Shown in pieces: positions 1 to 10,157 of a stretch of DNA of 64,000 nt. The stretch is taken from the NCBI GenBank assembly GCA_006386115.1, contig VFIW01000030.1, forward strand, positions 1 through 64,000. The letters run 5' to 3'. This DNA comes from Globisporangium splendens. Lineage: Eukaryota; Oomycota; Peronosporomycetes; Pythiales; Pythiaceae. Position 1 is the stretch's first letter. Every line of letters begins with the position of its first letter. The position numbers and the translations under genes are program-made. Below the pieces are notes generated by a model. It was given only the letters and a program-made list of their open reading frames with translations. It was not told the origin of the DNA and searched no databases.

Positions 1-30
1 ATATCCCCGGTTCGAATCCGGGCATACGCA
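1..30 (+). tRNA. tRNA-His, 3' end only (cut by window edge)
   Basis: The window opens inside a tRNA-His. The T arm with the GGTTCGAATCC B box and the acceptor 3' strand CATACGC plus discriminator A (position 30) match the intact copies downstream. Confidence 0.85.
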
Positions 31-675
31 TTCTTTCTTTCTATCTTTCTTTCTTTTTGCCCGCCCACACTGCACACTGCTGCCTCTCTACCTACCACAC
101 ACCCAGCAAGTCCCGCACCACACCACAAACCCTTCAATAAAAAGAACAACTCTCCACTCCGCGACGCCCACCGACAGATCAGATGCGCGCAACCCTCATT
201 GCTCATTATCCTTCCAAACAGCACACACGAATCTCTCTGTATTGCAGCTACATTCGCATCTCTGTCGTGGCGAGCGGCGGACAAACCGTTGTGCCTTGTG
301 TTCGGGTAAGATTCGTTCGTGGTTGGTTGGCGCGCGGCTGGCAGGAGACGCACTTGGGGTACGTAGCAACTTATACGAGCGACTGCTTGGTCCAGGGGTT
401 TCTGTGTTCGCCGCTTCGACACACGGTCGGCGTCGGGTTGTGGTTATGATTCTAAAGCAAAGAAGGTCCAGTGGGACTGTGGGCGTGCTGCACAAGGCTG
501 GGTGGCCGTGCGCGTGTTTCGATGGACTGGGGCGAGTACGCAAGGTCAAGGAGCCGCGGCTTCGCGGACGGGTGCTGGCGGGTGTGTTTTGGGTGTGCGC
601 TGTGCGTGTGGTTGTTTTGTGCTGTATTGGCATTGGCAGCGTGTTTGTCGAGTGTGGAGGGTGTAGGTTTGTTAT

Positions 676-746
676 GGGGTGTAGATCAAATGGAGAGCGC
701 TCGCTTAGCATGCGAGAGGTACTGGATCGATTACACAGCTTCTCCA
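676..746 (+). pseudogene. Degenerate tRNA-Ala
   Basis: The anticodon arm with AGC is intact, but the 5' acceptor strand has lost a base, the D arm reads TAGATCAAATGGAGAGC (C-to-A change and a deletion), and the T arm is disrupted (GGATCGATTACACAGC). The A box and T stem would both be impaired. Confidence 0.75.
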
Positions 747-747
747 G

Positions 748-815
748 GCTTATGTAGTATAGTGGTAGTAACGCAATGTGCTGTGGAGATCCCCGGTTCG
801 AATCCGGGCTACGCT
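748..815 (+). pseudogene. Degenerate tRNA-His
   Basis: The B box is intact, but the acceptor strand reads GCTTATG, and the anticodon arm is rearranged (ACGCAATGTGCTGTGGAG) so that the normal 5-bp stem does not form. The 3' acceptor is shortened to CTACGC. Confidence 0.75.
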
Positions 816-1450
816 TCTTTCTTTCTATCTTTCTTTTGTGCCCCCACCACTGCACCACTGCTGCCTCTTACTCAACACAACCAGCAAGTCCCGCCACCAC
901 ACCACAAACCCTTCAATAAAAGAACAAATCTCACCCGCGACGAACACCCACCGACAGATAAACAGATGCGCGCAACCTCCTCCCTCTGCTATTCTACTCC
1001 ACACAGCACACACGAATCTCTCTTCTTGCAGCTAAATCGATCTCTGTCGTGGCGGCGCGGCAAACCGCCGTTCGTGCCTTGTGTTCGGGTACGGCTTCGT
1101 TCGTGGTAGTGTTGGCGCGCGGCTGGAAGGAGGACGCACTTGGGGCCGTGCAACTTTACGAGCGCCGGCTTGTCCCAGGGGTGTGTTCGCCGATTCGAAC
1201 ACACGGTCGGGGTTCGAGGGTCGATCTAAGCAAAGAAAGAGTCCAGTGGGACATGTGGGCGTGTTTGCCAAGGTTGGGTGCCGGCGCGTGTTGCGAGGAC
1301 TGGGAGCGAGGTAAGTACGCAAGGTAAAGGAGCCGCGGCTTCGCGACGGGTGATGGCGGGTGGTGGTTTGTCGTGTTGTGGATCGCTGTGGTGTGGTGTT
1401 TTGGTGTATTGGCATTGGCGCGGTGTGTGTGGAGGGTGTAAGGTTGTTAT

Positions 1451-1522
1451 GGGGAGTAGCTCAAATGGTAGAGCGCTCGCTTAGCATGCGAGATGTACTG
1501 GGATCGATACCCAGCTTCTCCA
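1451..1522 (+). tRNA. tRNA-Ala(AGC), acceptor 1-nt deletion
   Basis: Anticodon loop TTAGCAT gives AGC. The U that forms a U-U mismatch at acceptor position 6 in the other copies is deleted here (GGGGAG). G3-U70, the classic alanine identity pair, is kept. Confidence 0.75.
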
Positions 1523-1523
1523 G

Positions 1524-1595
1524 GCGTATGTAGTATAGTGGTCAGTACCTCACATTGTGGCTGTGATATCCCCGGTTCGAATCCGGGCATACGCA
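1524..1595 (+). tRNA. tRNA-His(GTG)
   Basis: Clean 72-nt cloverleaf: acceptor GCGTATG/CATACGC, D stem GTAT/GTAC, anticodon stem TCACA/TGTGA around loop TTGTGGC, T stem CCCGG/CCGGG. One G (1523, equivalent to G-1 of mature tRNA-His) separates it from tRNA-Ala. A T-rich tract with a run of five T follows and can terminate Pol III. Confidence 0.95.
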
Positions 1596-2235
1596 TTCTT
1601 TCTTTCTATCTTTCTTTTTGTCCGCCCACACTGCACACTGCTGCCTCTCTACCTACCACACACCCAGCAAGTCCCGCACCACACCACAAACCCTTCAATA
1701 AAAAGAACAACTCTCCACTCCGCGACGCCCACCGACAGATCAGATGCGCGCAACCTCCTCTGCTCTTCTACTTCCACACAGCACACACGAATCTCTCTGT
1801 CTTGCAGCTACATCGCATCTCTGTCGTGGCGAGCGGCGGCAAACCGTTGTGCCTTGTGTTCGGGTAAGGCTTCGTTCGTGGTCGTGTTGGCGCGCGGCTG
1901 GCAGGAGGACGCACTTGGGGTCCGTGCAACTTATACGAGCGCCTGCTTGGTCCCAGGGGTGTGTTCGCCGATTCGACACACGGTCGGGGTCGAGTGGTCT
2001 GATTCTAAGCAAAGAAAGAGTCCAGTGGGACATGTGGGCGTGCTGCACAAGGCTTGGGTGGCCGTGCGCGTGTTTCGATGGACTGGGAGCGAGTACGCAA
2101 GATCAAGGAGCCGCGGCTTCGCGGACGGGTGCTGGCGGGTGGTTGTTTTGTGTGTGTGGTCGCTGTGCGTGTGGTTGTTTTGTGTGTATTGGCATTGTCG
2201 CGTGTTTGTAGTGTGGAGGGTGTATGGTCTGTTAT

Positions 2236-2308
2236 GGGGATGTAGCTCAAATGGTAGAGCGCTCGCTTAGCATGCGAGAGGTACTGGGATCGATACCCAG
2301 CTTCTCCA
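2236..2308 (+). tRNA. tRNA-Ala(AGC)
   Basis: Consensus 73-nt copy: GGGGATG/CTTCTCC acceptor with G3-U70 wobble and a U6-U67 mismatch, D stem GCTC/GAGC, anticodon stem CTCGC/GCGAG with loop TTAGCAT, T stem CTGGG/CCCAG. No terminator lies between it and the next tRNA. Confidence 0.95.
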
Positions 2309-2309
2309 G

Positions 2310-2381
2310 GCGTATGTAGTATAGTGGTCAGTACCTCACATTGTGGCTGTGATATCCCCGGTTCGAATCCGGGCATACGCA
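2310..2381 (+). tRNA. tRNA-His(GTG)
   Basis: Identical to the 1524 copy. It follows tRNA-Ala after the single nucleotide G2309, so the two are probably cut from one dicistronic precursor by RNase P and RNase Z. Confidence 0.95.
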
Positions 2382-3016
2382 TTCTTTCTTTCTATCTTTC
2401 TTTTTGTCCGCCCACACTGCACACTGCTGCCTCTCTACCTACCACACACCCAGCAAGTCCCGCACCACACCACAAACCCTTCAATAAAAAGAACAACTCT
2501 CCACTCCGCGACGCCCACCGACAGATCAGATGCGCGCAACCTCCTCTGCTCTTCTACTTCCACACAGCACACACGAATCTCTCTGTCTTGCAGCTAATCG
2601 CATCTATTGCGTGGCGAGCGGCGGCAACAACCGGTTGTGCCTTGTGTTCGGGGTTAAGGCTTCGGCGTGGTTGTGTGGCGCGCGGCTGGCAGGAGGACGC
2701 ACTTGGGGCCGTGAACTTATACGAGCCCTGACTGGTCCCAGGGGTGTGTTCGCCGATCGACACACGGTCGGGGTTCGAGTGGTCTGATTCTAGCAAAGAA
2801 AGAGTCCAGTGGGACATGTGGGCGTGCTGCACAAGGTGGTGGCCGTGCGCTGTTTAGATGGACTGGGAGCGAGTCCGCAAGAGATCAAGGAGCCGCGGAT
2901 CGAGGACGGGTGCTGGCGGGTGGGTGTTTTGTGTGTGTGGTCGCATGTGCGTGTGGTTGTTTGTGTGTATGGCATGGCGCGGATGTTTGTAGTGTGGAGG
3001 GTGTATGGTCTGTTAT

Positions 3017-3089
3017 GGGGATGTAGCTCAAATGGTATAGCGCTCGCTTAGCATGCGAGAGGTACTGGGATCGATACCCAGCTTCTCCA
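3017..3089 (+). tRNA. tRNA-Ala(AGC), D-arm variant
   Basis: Consensus except for a G-to-T change at the 3' side of the D stem (GGTATAGCGC in place of GGTAGAGCGC), which breaks one D-stem pair and alters the A-box tail. Confidence 0.85.
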
Positions 3090-3090
3090 G

Positions 3091-3162
3091 GCGTATGTAG
3101 TATAGTGGTCAGTACATCACATTGTGGCTGTGATATCCCCGGTTCGAATCCGGGCATACGCA
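3091..3162 (+). tRNA. tRNA-His(GTG), C-to-A variant
   Basis: As consensus, except that the base just before the anticodon stem is A in place of C (GTACATCACA). All stems still pair. Confidence 0.9.
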
Positions 3163-3798
3163 TTCTTTCTTCTATCTTTATTTTGTCCGCCCACACTGCA
3201 CACTGACTGCCTCTCACCTACCACACCACCCAGCAAGTCCACGCACCACACCACAAAACCCTTCAATAAAAAAAAGAACAACTCTCCACTCCGCGGACGC
3301 CCACGACAGAGCAGATGCGCGCAACCTACTCTGCTCTTCTACTTCCACACAGCACACACGAATCTCTCTGTCTTGCAGCTACATCGCATCTCTGTCGTAG
3401 CGAGCGGCGGCAAACCGTTGTGCCTTGTGTTCGGGTAAGGCTTCGTTCGTGGTCGTGTTGGCGCGCGGCTGGCAGGAGGACGCACTTGGGGTCCGTGCAA
3501 CTTATACGAGCGCCTGCTTGGTCCCAGGGGTGTGTTCGCCGATTCGACACACGGTCGGGGTCGAGTGGTCTGATTCTAAGCAAAGAAAGAGTCCAGTGGG
3601 ACATGTGGGCGTGCTGCACAAGGATGGGTGGCGTGAGAGTGTTTCGATGGACTGGGAGCGAGGACGCAAGATCACGGAGCCGCGGCTTCGCGGACCGGGT
3701 GCTGGCGGGTGGTTTGTTGTTGTGTGTGTGGCGCTGTGCGTGGTGGTTGTTTTGTGTGTATGGCGTGTTTGTAGTGTGGAGGGTGTAGGGTCTGGTAT

Positions 3799-3890
3799 GG
3801 GGATGTAGCTACAAATGGTAGAGCGCTCGGTTAGCATGCGAGAGGTACTGGGAGCATGCGAGAGGTACTGGATCGATCCCAGCTTCTCCA
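3799..3890 (+). pseudogene. tRNA-Ala with internal duplication
   Basis: The stretch GCATGCGAGAGGTACTGG occurs twice in tandem (around 3834-3851 and 3853-3870), inserting about 19 nt between the anticodon and T arms. There is also an extra A in the D arm and a C-to-G change in the anticodon stem. The cloverleaf cannot form normally. Confidence 0.8.
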
Positions 3891-3891
3891 G

Positions 3892-3963
3892 GCGTATGTA
3901 GTATAGTGGTCAGTACCTCACATTGTGGCTGTGATATCCCCGGTTCTAATCCGGGCATACGCA
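3892..3963 (+). tRNA. tRNA-His(GTG) with mutated B box
   Basis: Full-length fold, but the T loop reads TTCTAAT in place of TTCGAAT. The changed base is invariant in the B box (GGTTCGA), so TFIIIC binding and T-loop folding may be weakened. It is paired with a broken tRNA-Ala, suggesting this whole unit is decaying. Confidence 0.75.
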
Positions 3964-4604
3964 TTCTTTCTTTCTATCTTTCTTTTTGTCCGCCCACACT
4001 GCACACTGCTGCCTCTCTACCTACCACACACCCAGCAAGTCCCGCACCACACCACAAACCCTTCAATAAAAAGAACAACTCTCCACTCCGCGACGCCCAC
4101 CGACAGATCAGATGCGCGCAACCTCCTCTGCTCTTCTACTTCCACACAGCACACACGAATCTCTCTGTCTTGCAGCTACATCGCATCTCTGTCGTGGCGA
4201 GCGGCGGCAAACCGTTGTGCCTTGTGTTCGGGTAAGGCTTCGTTCGTGGTCGTGTTGGCGCGCGGCTGGCAGGAGGACGCACTTGGGGTCCGTGCAACTT
4301 ATACGAGCGCCTGCTTGGTCCCAGGGGTGTGTTCGCCGATTCGACACACGGTCGGGGTCGAGTGGTCTGATTCTAAGCAAAGAAAGAGTCCAGTGGGACA
4401 TGTGGGCGTGCTGCACAAGGCTTGGGTGGCCGTGCGCGTGTTTCGATGGACTGGGAGCGAGTACGCAAGATCAAGGAGCCGCGGCTTCGCGGACGGGTGC
4501 TGGCGGGTGGTTGTTTTGTGTGTGTGGTCGCTGTGCGTGTGGTGGTTGTTGTGTGTATTGGCATTGGCGCGTGTTTGTAGTGTGGAGGGTGTATGGTCTG
4601 TTAT

Positions 4605-4677
4605 GGGGATGTAGCTCAAATGGTAGAGCGCTCGCTTAGCATGCGAGAGGTACTGGGATCGATACCCAGCTTCTCCA
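4605..4677 (+). tRNA. tRNA-Ala(AGC)
   Basis: Consensus copy, identical to the one at 2236. Confidence 0.95.
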
Positions 4678-4678
4678 G

Positions 4679-4748
4679 GCGTATGTAGTATAGTGGTCAG
4701 TACCTCACATTGTGGCTGTGATATCCCGGTTCGAATCGGGCATACGCA
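4679..4748 (+). tRNA. tRNA-His(GTG) with shortened T stem
   Basis: One C is missing on each side of the T stem (ATCCCGGTTCGAATCGGG), so the stem is 4 bp. The two losses match each other, but the copy is probably less active. Confidence 0.75.
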
Positions 4749-5388
4749 TTCTTTCTTTCTATCTTTCTTTTTGTCCGCCCACACTGCACACTGCTGCCTC
4801 TCTACCTACCACACACCCAGCAAGTCCCGCACCACACCACAAACCCTTCAATAAAAAGAACAACTCTCCACTCCGCGACGCCCACCGACAGATCAGATGC
4901 GCGCAACCTCCTCTGCTCTTCTACTTCCACACAGCACACACGAATCTCTCTGTCTTGCAGCTACATCGCATCTCTGTCGTGGCGAGCGGCGGCAAACCGT
5001 TGTGCCTTGTGTTCGGGTAAGGCTTCGTTCGTGGTCGTGTTGGCGCGCGGCTGGCAGGAGGACGCACTTGGGGTCCGTGCAACTTATACGAGCGCCTGCT
5101 TGGTCCCAGGGGTGTGTTCGCCGATTCGACACACGGTCGGGGTCGAGTGGTCTGATTCTAAGCAAAGAAAGAGTCCAGTGGGACATGTGGGCGTGCTGCA
5201 CAAGGCTTGGGTGGCCGTGCGCGTGTTTCGATGGACTGGGAGCGAGTACGCAAGATCAAGGAGCCGCGGCTTCGCGGACGGGTGCTGGCGGGTGGTTGTT
5301 TTGTGTGTGTGGTCGCTGTGCGTGTGGTTGTTTTGTGTGTATTGGCATTGGCGCGTGTTTGTAGTGTGGAGGGTGTATGGTCTGTTAT

Positions 5389-5402
5389 GGGGATGTAGCT
5401 CA
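5389..5402 (+). other. tRNA-Ala stub: left copy of LINE A1 target-site duplication
   Basis: GGGGATGTAGCTCA equals nucleotides 1-14 of tRNA-Ala and is repeated at 12792-12805, where the intact tRNA-Ala continues. The LINE 3' end joins after A5402. Confidence 0.85.
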
Positions 5403-5459
5403 GTTGAAAGTTGTCTATATTACTAGAATTAGACGGAGTGACTACTCAATCTACCTAGC
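5403..5459 (-). promoter_or_regulatory. Conserved LINE 3' tail with hairpin
   Basis: These 57 nt recur at the 3' end of all four LINEs (16736-16792, 25626-25683, 34909-34965), although sequence just inside them differs between families. They contain an imperfect inverted repeat, GTCTA..ATT/AAT..TAGAC around ACTAG. This is a likely recognition structure for the LINE reverse transcriptase. Confidence 0.7.
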
Positions 5460-5538
5460 TGAAGACTATTTAAATACCATATTATACTCTAAATATGTAT
5501 AATTCTGGTTGCCACGAGTGTATACCTGTGGACCGTCC

Positions 5539-5565
5539 TTTTTTCTTTTTTTTTTTTTTTTTTTT
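5539..5565 (-). repeat. Homopolymer tract (T on plus, A on element strand)
   Basis: TTTTTTC followed by 20 T on the plus strand. On the LINE strand it is an A-tract about 135 nt before the 3' end, so not terminal. It could be a relic poly(A) tail of an inserted RNA copy. Confidence 0.8.
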
Positions 5566-5605
5566 GGAATAACCAGGTTTGAGTAAATGACCACTAATTT
5601 TGCAT

Positions 5606-5678
5606 GGTCATGTAGCTCAAATGGTAAAGTACCGGGTTCCCAACCTGGAGGTCGCGGGTTCGATCCCCGCCGTGGCCA
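5606..5678 (+). tRNA. tRNA-Gly(CCC)
   Basis: 73-nt cloverleaf: acceptor GGTCATG/CGTGGCC (pairs with two G-U and one T-G wobble), anticodon stem CCGGG/CCTGG with loop TTCCCAA giving CCC, T arm CGGG-TTCGATC-CCCG region, discriminator A. It lies antisense inside the 3' UTR of LINE A1. No obvious T-run terminator follows within 20 nt. The D arm (GCTC/GTAC) pairs imperfectly. Confidence 0.75.
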
Positions 5679-6016
5679 AACTTGTAAAATCACAGAAAAA
5701 CTGCACTTCCGTAATTTAACCGTTGTGAATCCGTAATTTATCTGTTTCTTGCAGGCCTGGGCTCATTCGTCAATTTGCGTCGTCGAGAGCTGGTGTCGCT
5801 TGGAGAGTGATGGTCGCTGGTGCTTCTGGGGAAGAGAACTCAGGGAGGGAGGAACCTGATACCGTGTCCATAATGCAATCGGCTGAGCCGCGCCGTGAGG
5901 GGAGGTGTCGGGGGGCATAGGTTCGGTTGAGGGGGATTCCCAACGTGAGAGCTCCGACTCAGGAGAATCAGAGAATAGCTCTTCGGCGCACTGGAGAGTC
6001 AATTCCTTCGTGCGTG

Positions 6017-9000
6017 TCAGTGCAGCTGCATCTGAAGGTGGCGGATTTGGAACGCTGTTGATTTGCTGCTCGCAAAGTCGCCAAACGGTACGTACTGCTT
6101 CATCGCTTCGATCACCTTGTGCAGCGAGCTTCTCTCATCGTCATCGTATCTCCTGCGCAGGCTGTGCCGAAAATGTGCACTCACCGTGGTGTAGATGACT
6201 GCCATTGCAGGGGTCACCGGTGTGGGCTGTCTTCCATCGAACAAGCACCGGTTGCGATCCGACCAGAGGAAGTGAAGGGCCACTGCGCGGAGCGTGTGCC
6301 ACACGTCGCAGATGACGTCCTCGCACTCCTTCCAGTCGTCCTGGATGACAGGCTTCTTCGCCGTCGCAATCCAAATCCACGTCGGGTGTGAGCGGAAGAA
6401 CAGCGCCATGAGAAGTCGCACGTGCTCCCAGACCCTCGCTGCGAGAGCGCACTCGAAGAACAGGTGCTTCTCGGTCTCGATCGCATCGCATCCATCGCGG
6501 ACGCAGTAGACGACGCGCGGGTTCGACGTCTGAAGAAACCAGAACCGTGAGCGCACGGGGAGGAGTCGGAACGCGAGGCGAAACTGCAGATCCTCGAACA
6601 CGGGGAGCAGGATCCTGCGCAGGTGCTTGCTGAAGTTCACGAACCCCTTGATCTCTTCGTCGCCGATGCTCTGGTTGTGGAGCGTCATCGGATGTGGTTT
6701 GTTGGGCGGCGTTGGTTTCCAAACGACTCGAAGAAGCGCGCTCCTCGGGATCGATGGGACCAGACACACCTTCGAGCCACTTTTGCAGCCCAGGTGAGGG
6801 AATGTGCGCCGCTGTGATCTGTCTTCTTCCGACAGTGCAAGCTCGCGTACTCCAAGTCTGACCGCGATCTGTGTTGCCTCTCGGTAGAGAGAACGCAACC
6901 ACTGGGATTGCACACCGAGTGCCACAGACGCAAGAGTGAGGTCGAGATGTCGTTGGACAAAGTCGGTCTCGCTTGGCCACAAATTGCTTCCACGCATGAA
7001 GTCAGCCAGCGAACGCAACCCGAAGACTCTCGAGATGTGCAGACGGAACCCACGCTGGGGCTCAGGACACATCCCAAGACAGCGACGGTGAGCGTTGGCA
7101 GTGAGACTCCTTGGTGTCTGCTCGTAGTGGAGGTCTGGGTCCGAGTGGAACCAGATCGGTTGATGGAGTCCGTACTGGACACGCTCGTCCGTCGGAAGGT
7201 CGTGCCACGAGATCTCCCATCGGATCTTGTACCACCAGACCCACGTCTCCTTCCACCAAACAGAGATCAACTCCCACTTGATCATCGTGCCGTGTCGAAG
7301 TGGAGACACCGTGAGGAAGTCGAGCGCCGTGCGTCGACCGACTCGAGGAAGAACCGCTGTGAGCAGCTCCGCACTCGGTGTCGTCCAGCTTCGCTCGTCT
7401 GGCTTGCTCACTGCTCGCATGAACTGGAGCAGATGCTGGAGGCGTTGTCGCTTCAGTTGTGCTTCGATGCATGGGATCTGCAGACCACCGTCACTCCTCG
7501 GGAGATACAAGAACTCCTTCGGAATGAGCTGGATGTGGCTTGCGTCTCGATCGTGCTTCCGACTCAAGACGAACCGATTCAGCATCGACTGCCACCTCTT
7601 CACGACCGAGGATGGGATCGACACGTGCTGGGTGTAGTGCCACAAGCGAGACAAGACCATCGTTTGCGCCACAAGAAGACGACCGCGAAGAGTCCTTGCT
7701 CGTCTGTACCACATCTTGAAGCCGTCGTAGAAGCGTTGCTCGAGGAAGTTGACGATGTCGTCGTTGACTGGCGACTGACTGAAGGGGATCCCGAGGAACT
7801 TGACCGACTCGGCTCGACCAAGCACATGCACACCTGGGAGCTGGGGACAGATCTCGTTCCGATTCAGCGCCATCAGGTTCGACTTGCCGAGATTGAGCTT
7901 CGCGCCAGACCCGTTGCAGTACTCCTCCACGAGCTCAAGCTGCGCTTGCACACTCGCAATGGAGCCTCCCAGGAGAGTCGTGTCGTCTGCGAAGAAGACA
8001 CTGGTGGATGTGTGATCCTCGGTGAGGCACACTCCGAACTCTTCGTGGGACCGCAGCAGGTTTCCCAGTGGCTCGATCGTGAGAAGGAAGAGAAGCGCAG
8101 AGAGTGGGTCGCCTTGCTTCACTCCTCTCGTCGGAAACAGCGCAGGCTGGATGTTCTGGTTGATGACGAGGTGCGCTTGCGGCTCGGTGTACAGCAGTCT
8201 CACCCACTGCAAAAAGTCCGAACCACACCCCATTCGCTCGAGCACACGGAACATGTAGTCCCAGTTCACTCGGTCGAACGCCTTCTCGAAGTCCAAGAAC
8301 AGAGCATACGCTTCTTCGTCTCGACTCGTCACCAAGTCCTGCAGATCCGCGAGGAACCGCACATGGTGATGGATCGATCGTCCTTTGACGAATCCTTTCT
8401 GATCCGTGTGGACCAGGTCCGGTACGACACTTTGCAGTCGATAGGTGAGAGCCTTCGAGAGCACCTTGGCATCCACCGGGATGAGTGCGATCGGTCGGTA
8501 GTTGCCTGGTTGTGCTCTCGAGCCTTTCTTGTGGAGAAGCACGACGGCAGACTTGCGCTGAGAAGGGAGCAGAACCCCGCGTCGGAGTTGGTCGTTGAAG
8601 ACAAGACTGAGACACTCACCGAAGACGTCCGGGGCGACCTGGTAGAAACCAGCAGTCAAGCCGTCCATGCCAGGAGCCGACGTCGCCTTCATGTGTCGAA
8701 TCGCATCCGCCAGATCGTGAGACGTGACTGGTGCATTCAGGATGTCTCGATCTGTCTCCGACGTAAATCGAACGATGGAGTCAAGAAGCTTGCGTTGCAC
8801 GGCTTCGTCCGGTGGAGGAGCTCGTCCTGCTGGACTGTCGGAATCTCCCATCTCGGACCCCCAGTGTTCCAGGAAGCGAAGCGATATCTCTTGAGGATTC
8901 GATGAGACACTGCCACTCGGTGTCACCACCCCCTCGATCGAGACCCTTCTCAAGCTCGTGTCCAGCGGACGGAAGAAGTGCTTGGTCGATTTCTCGGAGT

Positions 9001-10157
9001 TGGCCGCTTGGAAGTCGAACGCAGTATCTTGGTTGTGCTGGCTCGTCCTCGTGACCGTCTCCTTGTACATCTTCATGGCTTCTTCGTACTCGCTGCGGTT
9101 GTTCTCGGTCGACGCATCTCGATAGCGAGCAGCCGCTTGGTCCAACGCAGCTTGAGCCTCTTCGATCGCAGCTGTGTCTTGCATCCTCAGTTTCTTCTGC
9201 ACGTCTTGGAGCTGGGACTTGATGCTCTCCTTCCATTTTTCCCACACCTTGCCAGGGTATGTCGAAGTGCGAAGCTTGTCGAGCACCATCTCTGCCTCCT
9301 TCTCGATCGCCGAGACCACGAGTGGGTACTCGAGAAGGTAGCGAGGGAACTTCCAGTACCCTCGACCGTGGAGCTGCGAACCAGACCTGAAGCTCACAGT
9401 GTGAGCGAGGTGGTCTCCAGCATGCTTCGGCAGGAAGTACTTGGAGTCGTCGTAGAAGCGCGTGTAGAAGTCTTCGGACAGCAAGATGTAGTCGAGTCGG
9501 TTCTTCCGAGGAAGAGGACCGGTGAAGACTCGCTTGGTGTCGTAGTGGATCCGCCACGCATCGACCACACCCAGCTTCGCCAACCACTCCAAGCAGCTGG
9601 ACCTGCCAGGGTCATAGTGCAAGTCGGGAGACGACGAGTCGAGTCTGGGGTCGAGAGGAGTGTTGAGATCTCCCAACACAAAATGCGTCGCTTGATCTTC
9701 GAACCCTTCGGTGTCCAGACTCGAGAAGAATTGCTGTTTCTCTTGCTGGTCCACTGGCGCGTACACGTTGTGGATGTAGATGGGAGCACCCTCAACCATC
9801 ACTTTCACGACGATGTACCGACCTGGGACTGAGAGTTGAGAGACCTCTTCCGCCGTGTCGAAGCCTGGGAAGTCGGAACGGAGCACCGTGAGAACTCCAT
9901 TGCTCCTTCCTCGCGTCGGTCGATCGAGCTGCGAGTTGGGGTCGTTCACAAAGACTCGGTGCTTGAAGCTCGAGTCGAGGTGGAACTTGAACTTGGATAG
10001 ATGCGTTCTGTCGCTCAACTTGGTTTCTTGGACGCATGCCACCGAGTGTTTCGATAGCACGCTGTCGATAAATAGGTGACCGTTCTTCTTGATGCCGTTA
10101 GTGTTGACGGACACGACACTAATGTTGCTCCACGACGGTTGAGCCGAGGTTGGTTTA
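6017..10157 (-). CDS. LINE A1 ORF2: endonuclease-reverse transcriptase
   Basis: Protein of about 1,365 residues counted from a GTG at 10114. Residues 1-240 form an APE-like endonuclease (VNTNGI, QETK, YAPV, GDLN, RLDYILLS, GDH motifs). The reverse transcriptase spans roughly 500-760, with NYRPI near 537, FLDFEKAFD near 595, VKQGDPLS near 650 and the catalytic FADD at 708-711. A C-x4-C..H..C cluster near 1200-1225 (CVRDGC then HLFFEC) matches the zf-RVT zinc-binding domain. No RNase H is seen. There is no ATG: the frame stays open and conserved upstream across the ORF1 stop (TAA, 10157-10155), entering at +1 relative to ORF1, so translation probably needs recoding. It is the only uninterrupted ORF2 in the window. 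Confidence 0.93.

Larger units (their letters stand above)
1..5388 (+). repeat. Tandem array of ~785-bp tRNA-Ala/tRNA-His units (left part)
   Basis: Unit starts, taken at the first base of tRNA-Ala, lie at 676, 1451, 2236, 3017, 3799 and 4605, with a seventh at 5389 that is cut after 14 nt by LINE A1. Spacing is 775-806 bp. Each unit is a tRNA-Ala/tRNA-His pair followed by a spacer of about 640 bp. The spacers between 1596-2235, 3964-4604 and 4749-5388 look nearly identical, while those at 31-675, 816-1450 and 2382-3798 carry many small indels. This suggests patchy gene conversion. I see no credible protein gene in the spacers. Confidence 0.9.

Noticed and set aside
1557..2270. Recurrent 150-240-codon ORFs in the Ala/His spacer units
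   Set aside because: They begin and end inside tRNA genes (for example the peptide SPVRIRA is a translation of a tRNA T arm, and SSNGRALA of a D arm) and persist only because the DNA repeats are nearly identical.
1..5388. CRISPR-like array
   Set aside because: The repeat unit is ~785 bp with tRNA genes, in a eukaryotic context. There are no short repeats with unique spacers.
5539..5565. Terminal poly(A) tail of LINE A1
   Set aside because: The A-tract is internal, about 135 nt before the element 3' end, and the other LINEs lack it.
6908..8905. 665-codon plus-strand ORF antisense to LINE A1 ORF2
   Set aside because: It mirrors the RT coding region, is shortened or split in the other LINEs, and has no domain-like content. 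It is explained by stop-poor complementary codons.
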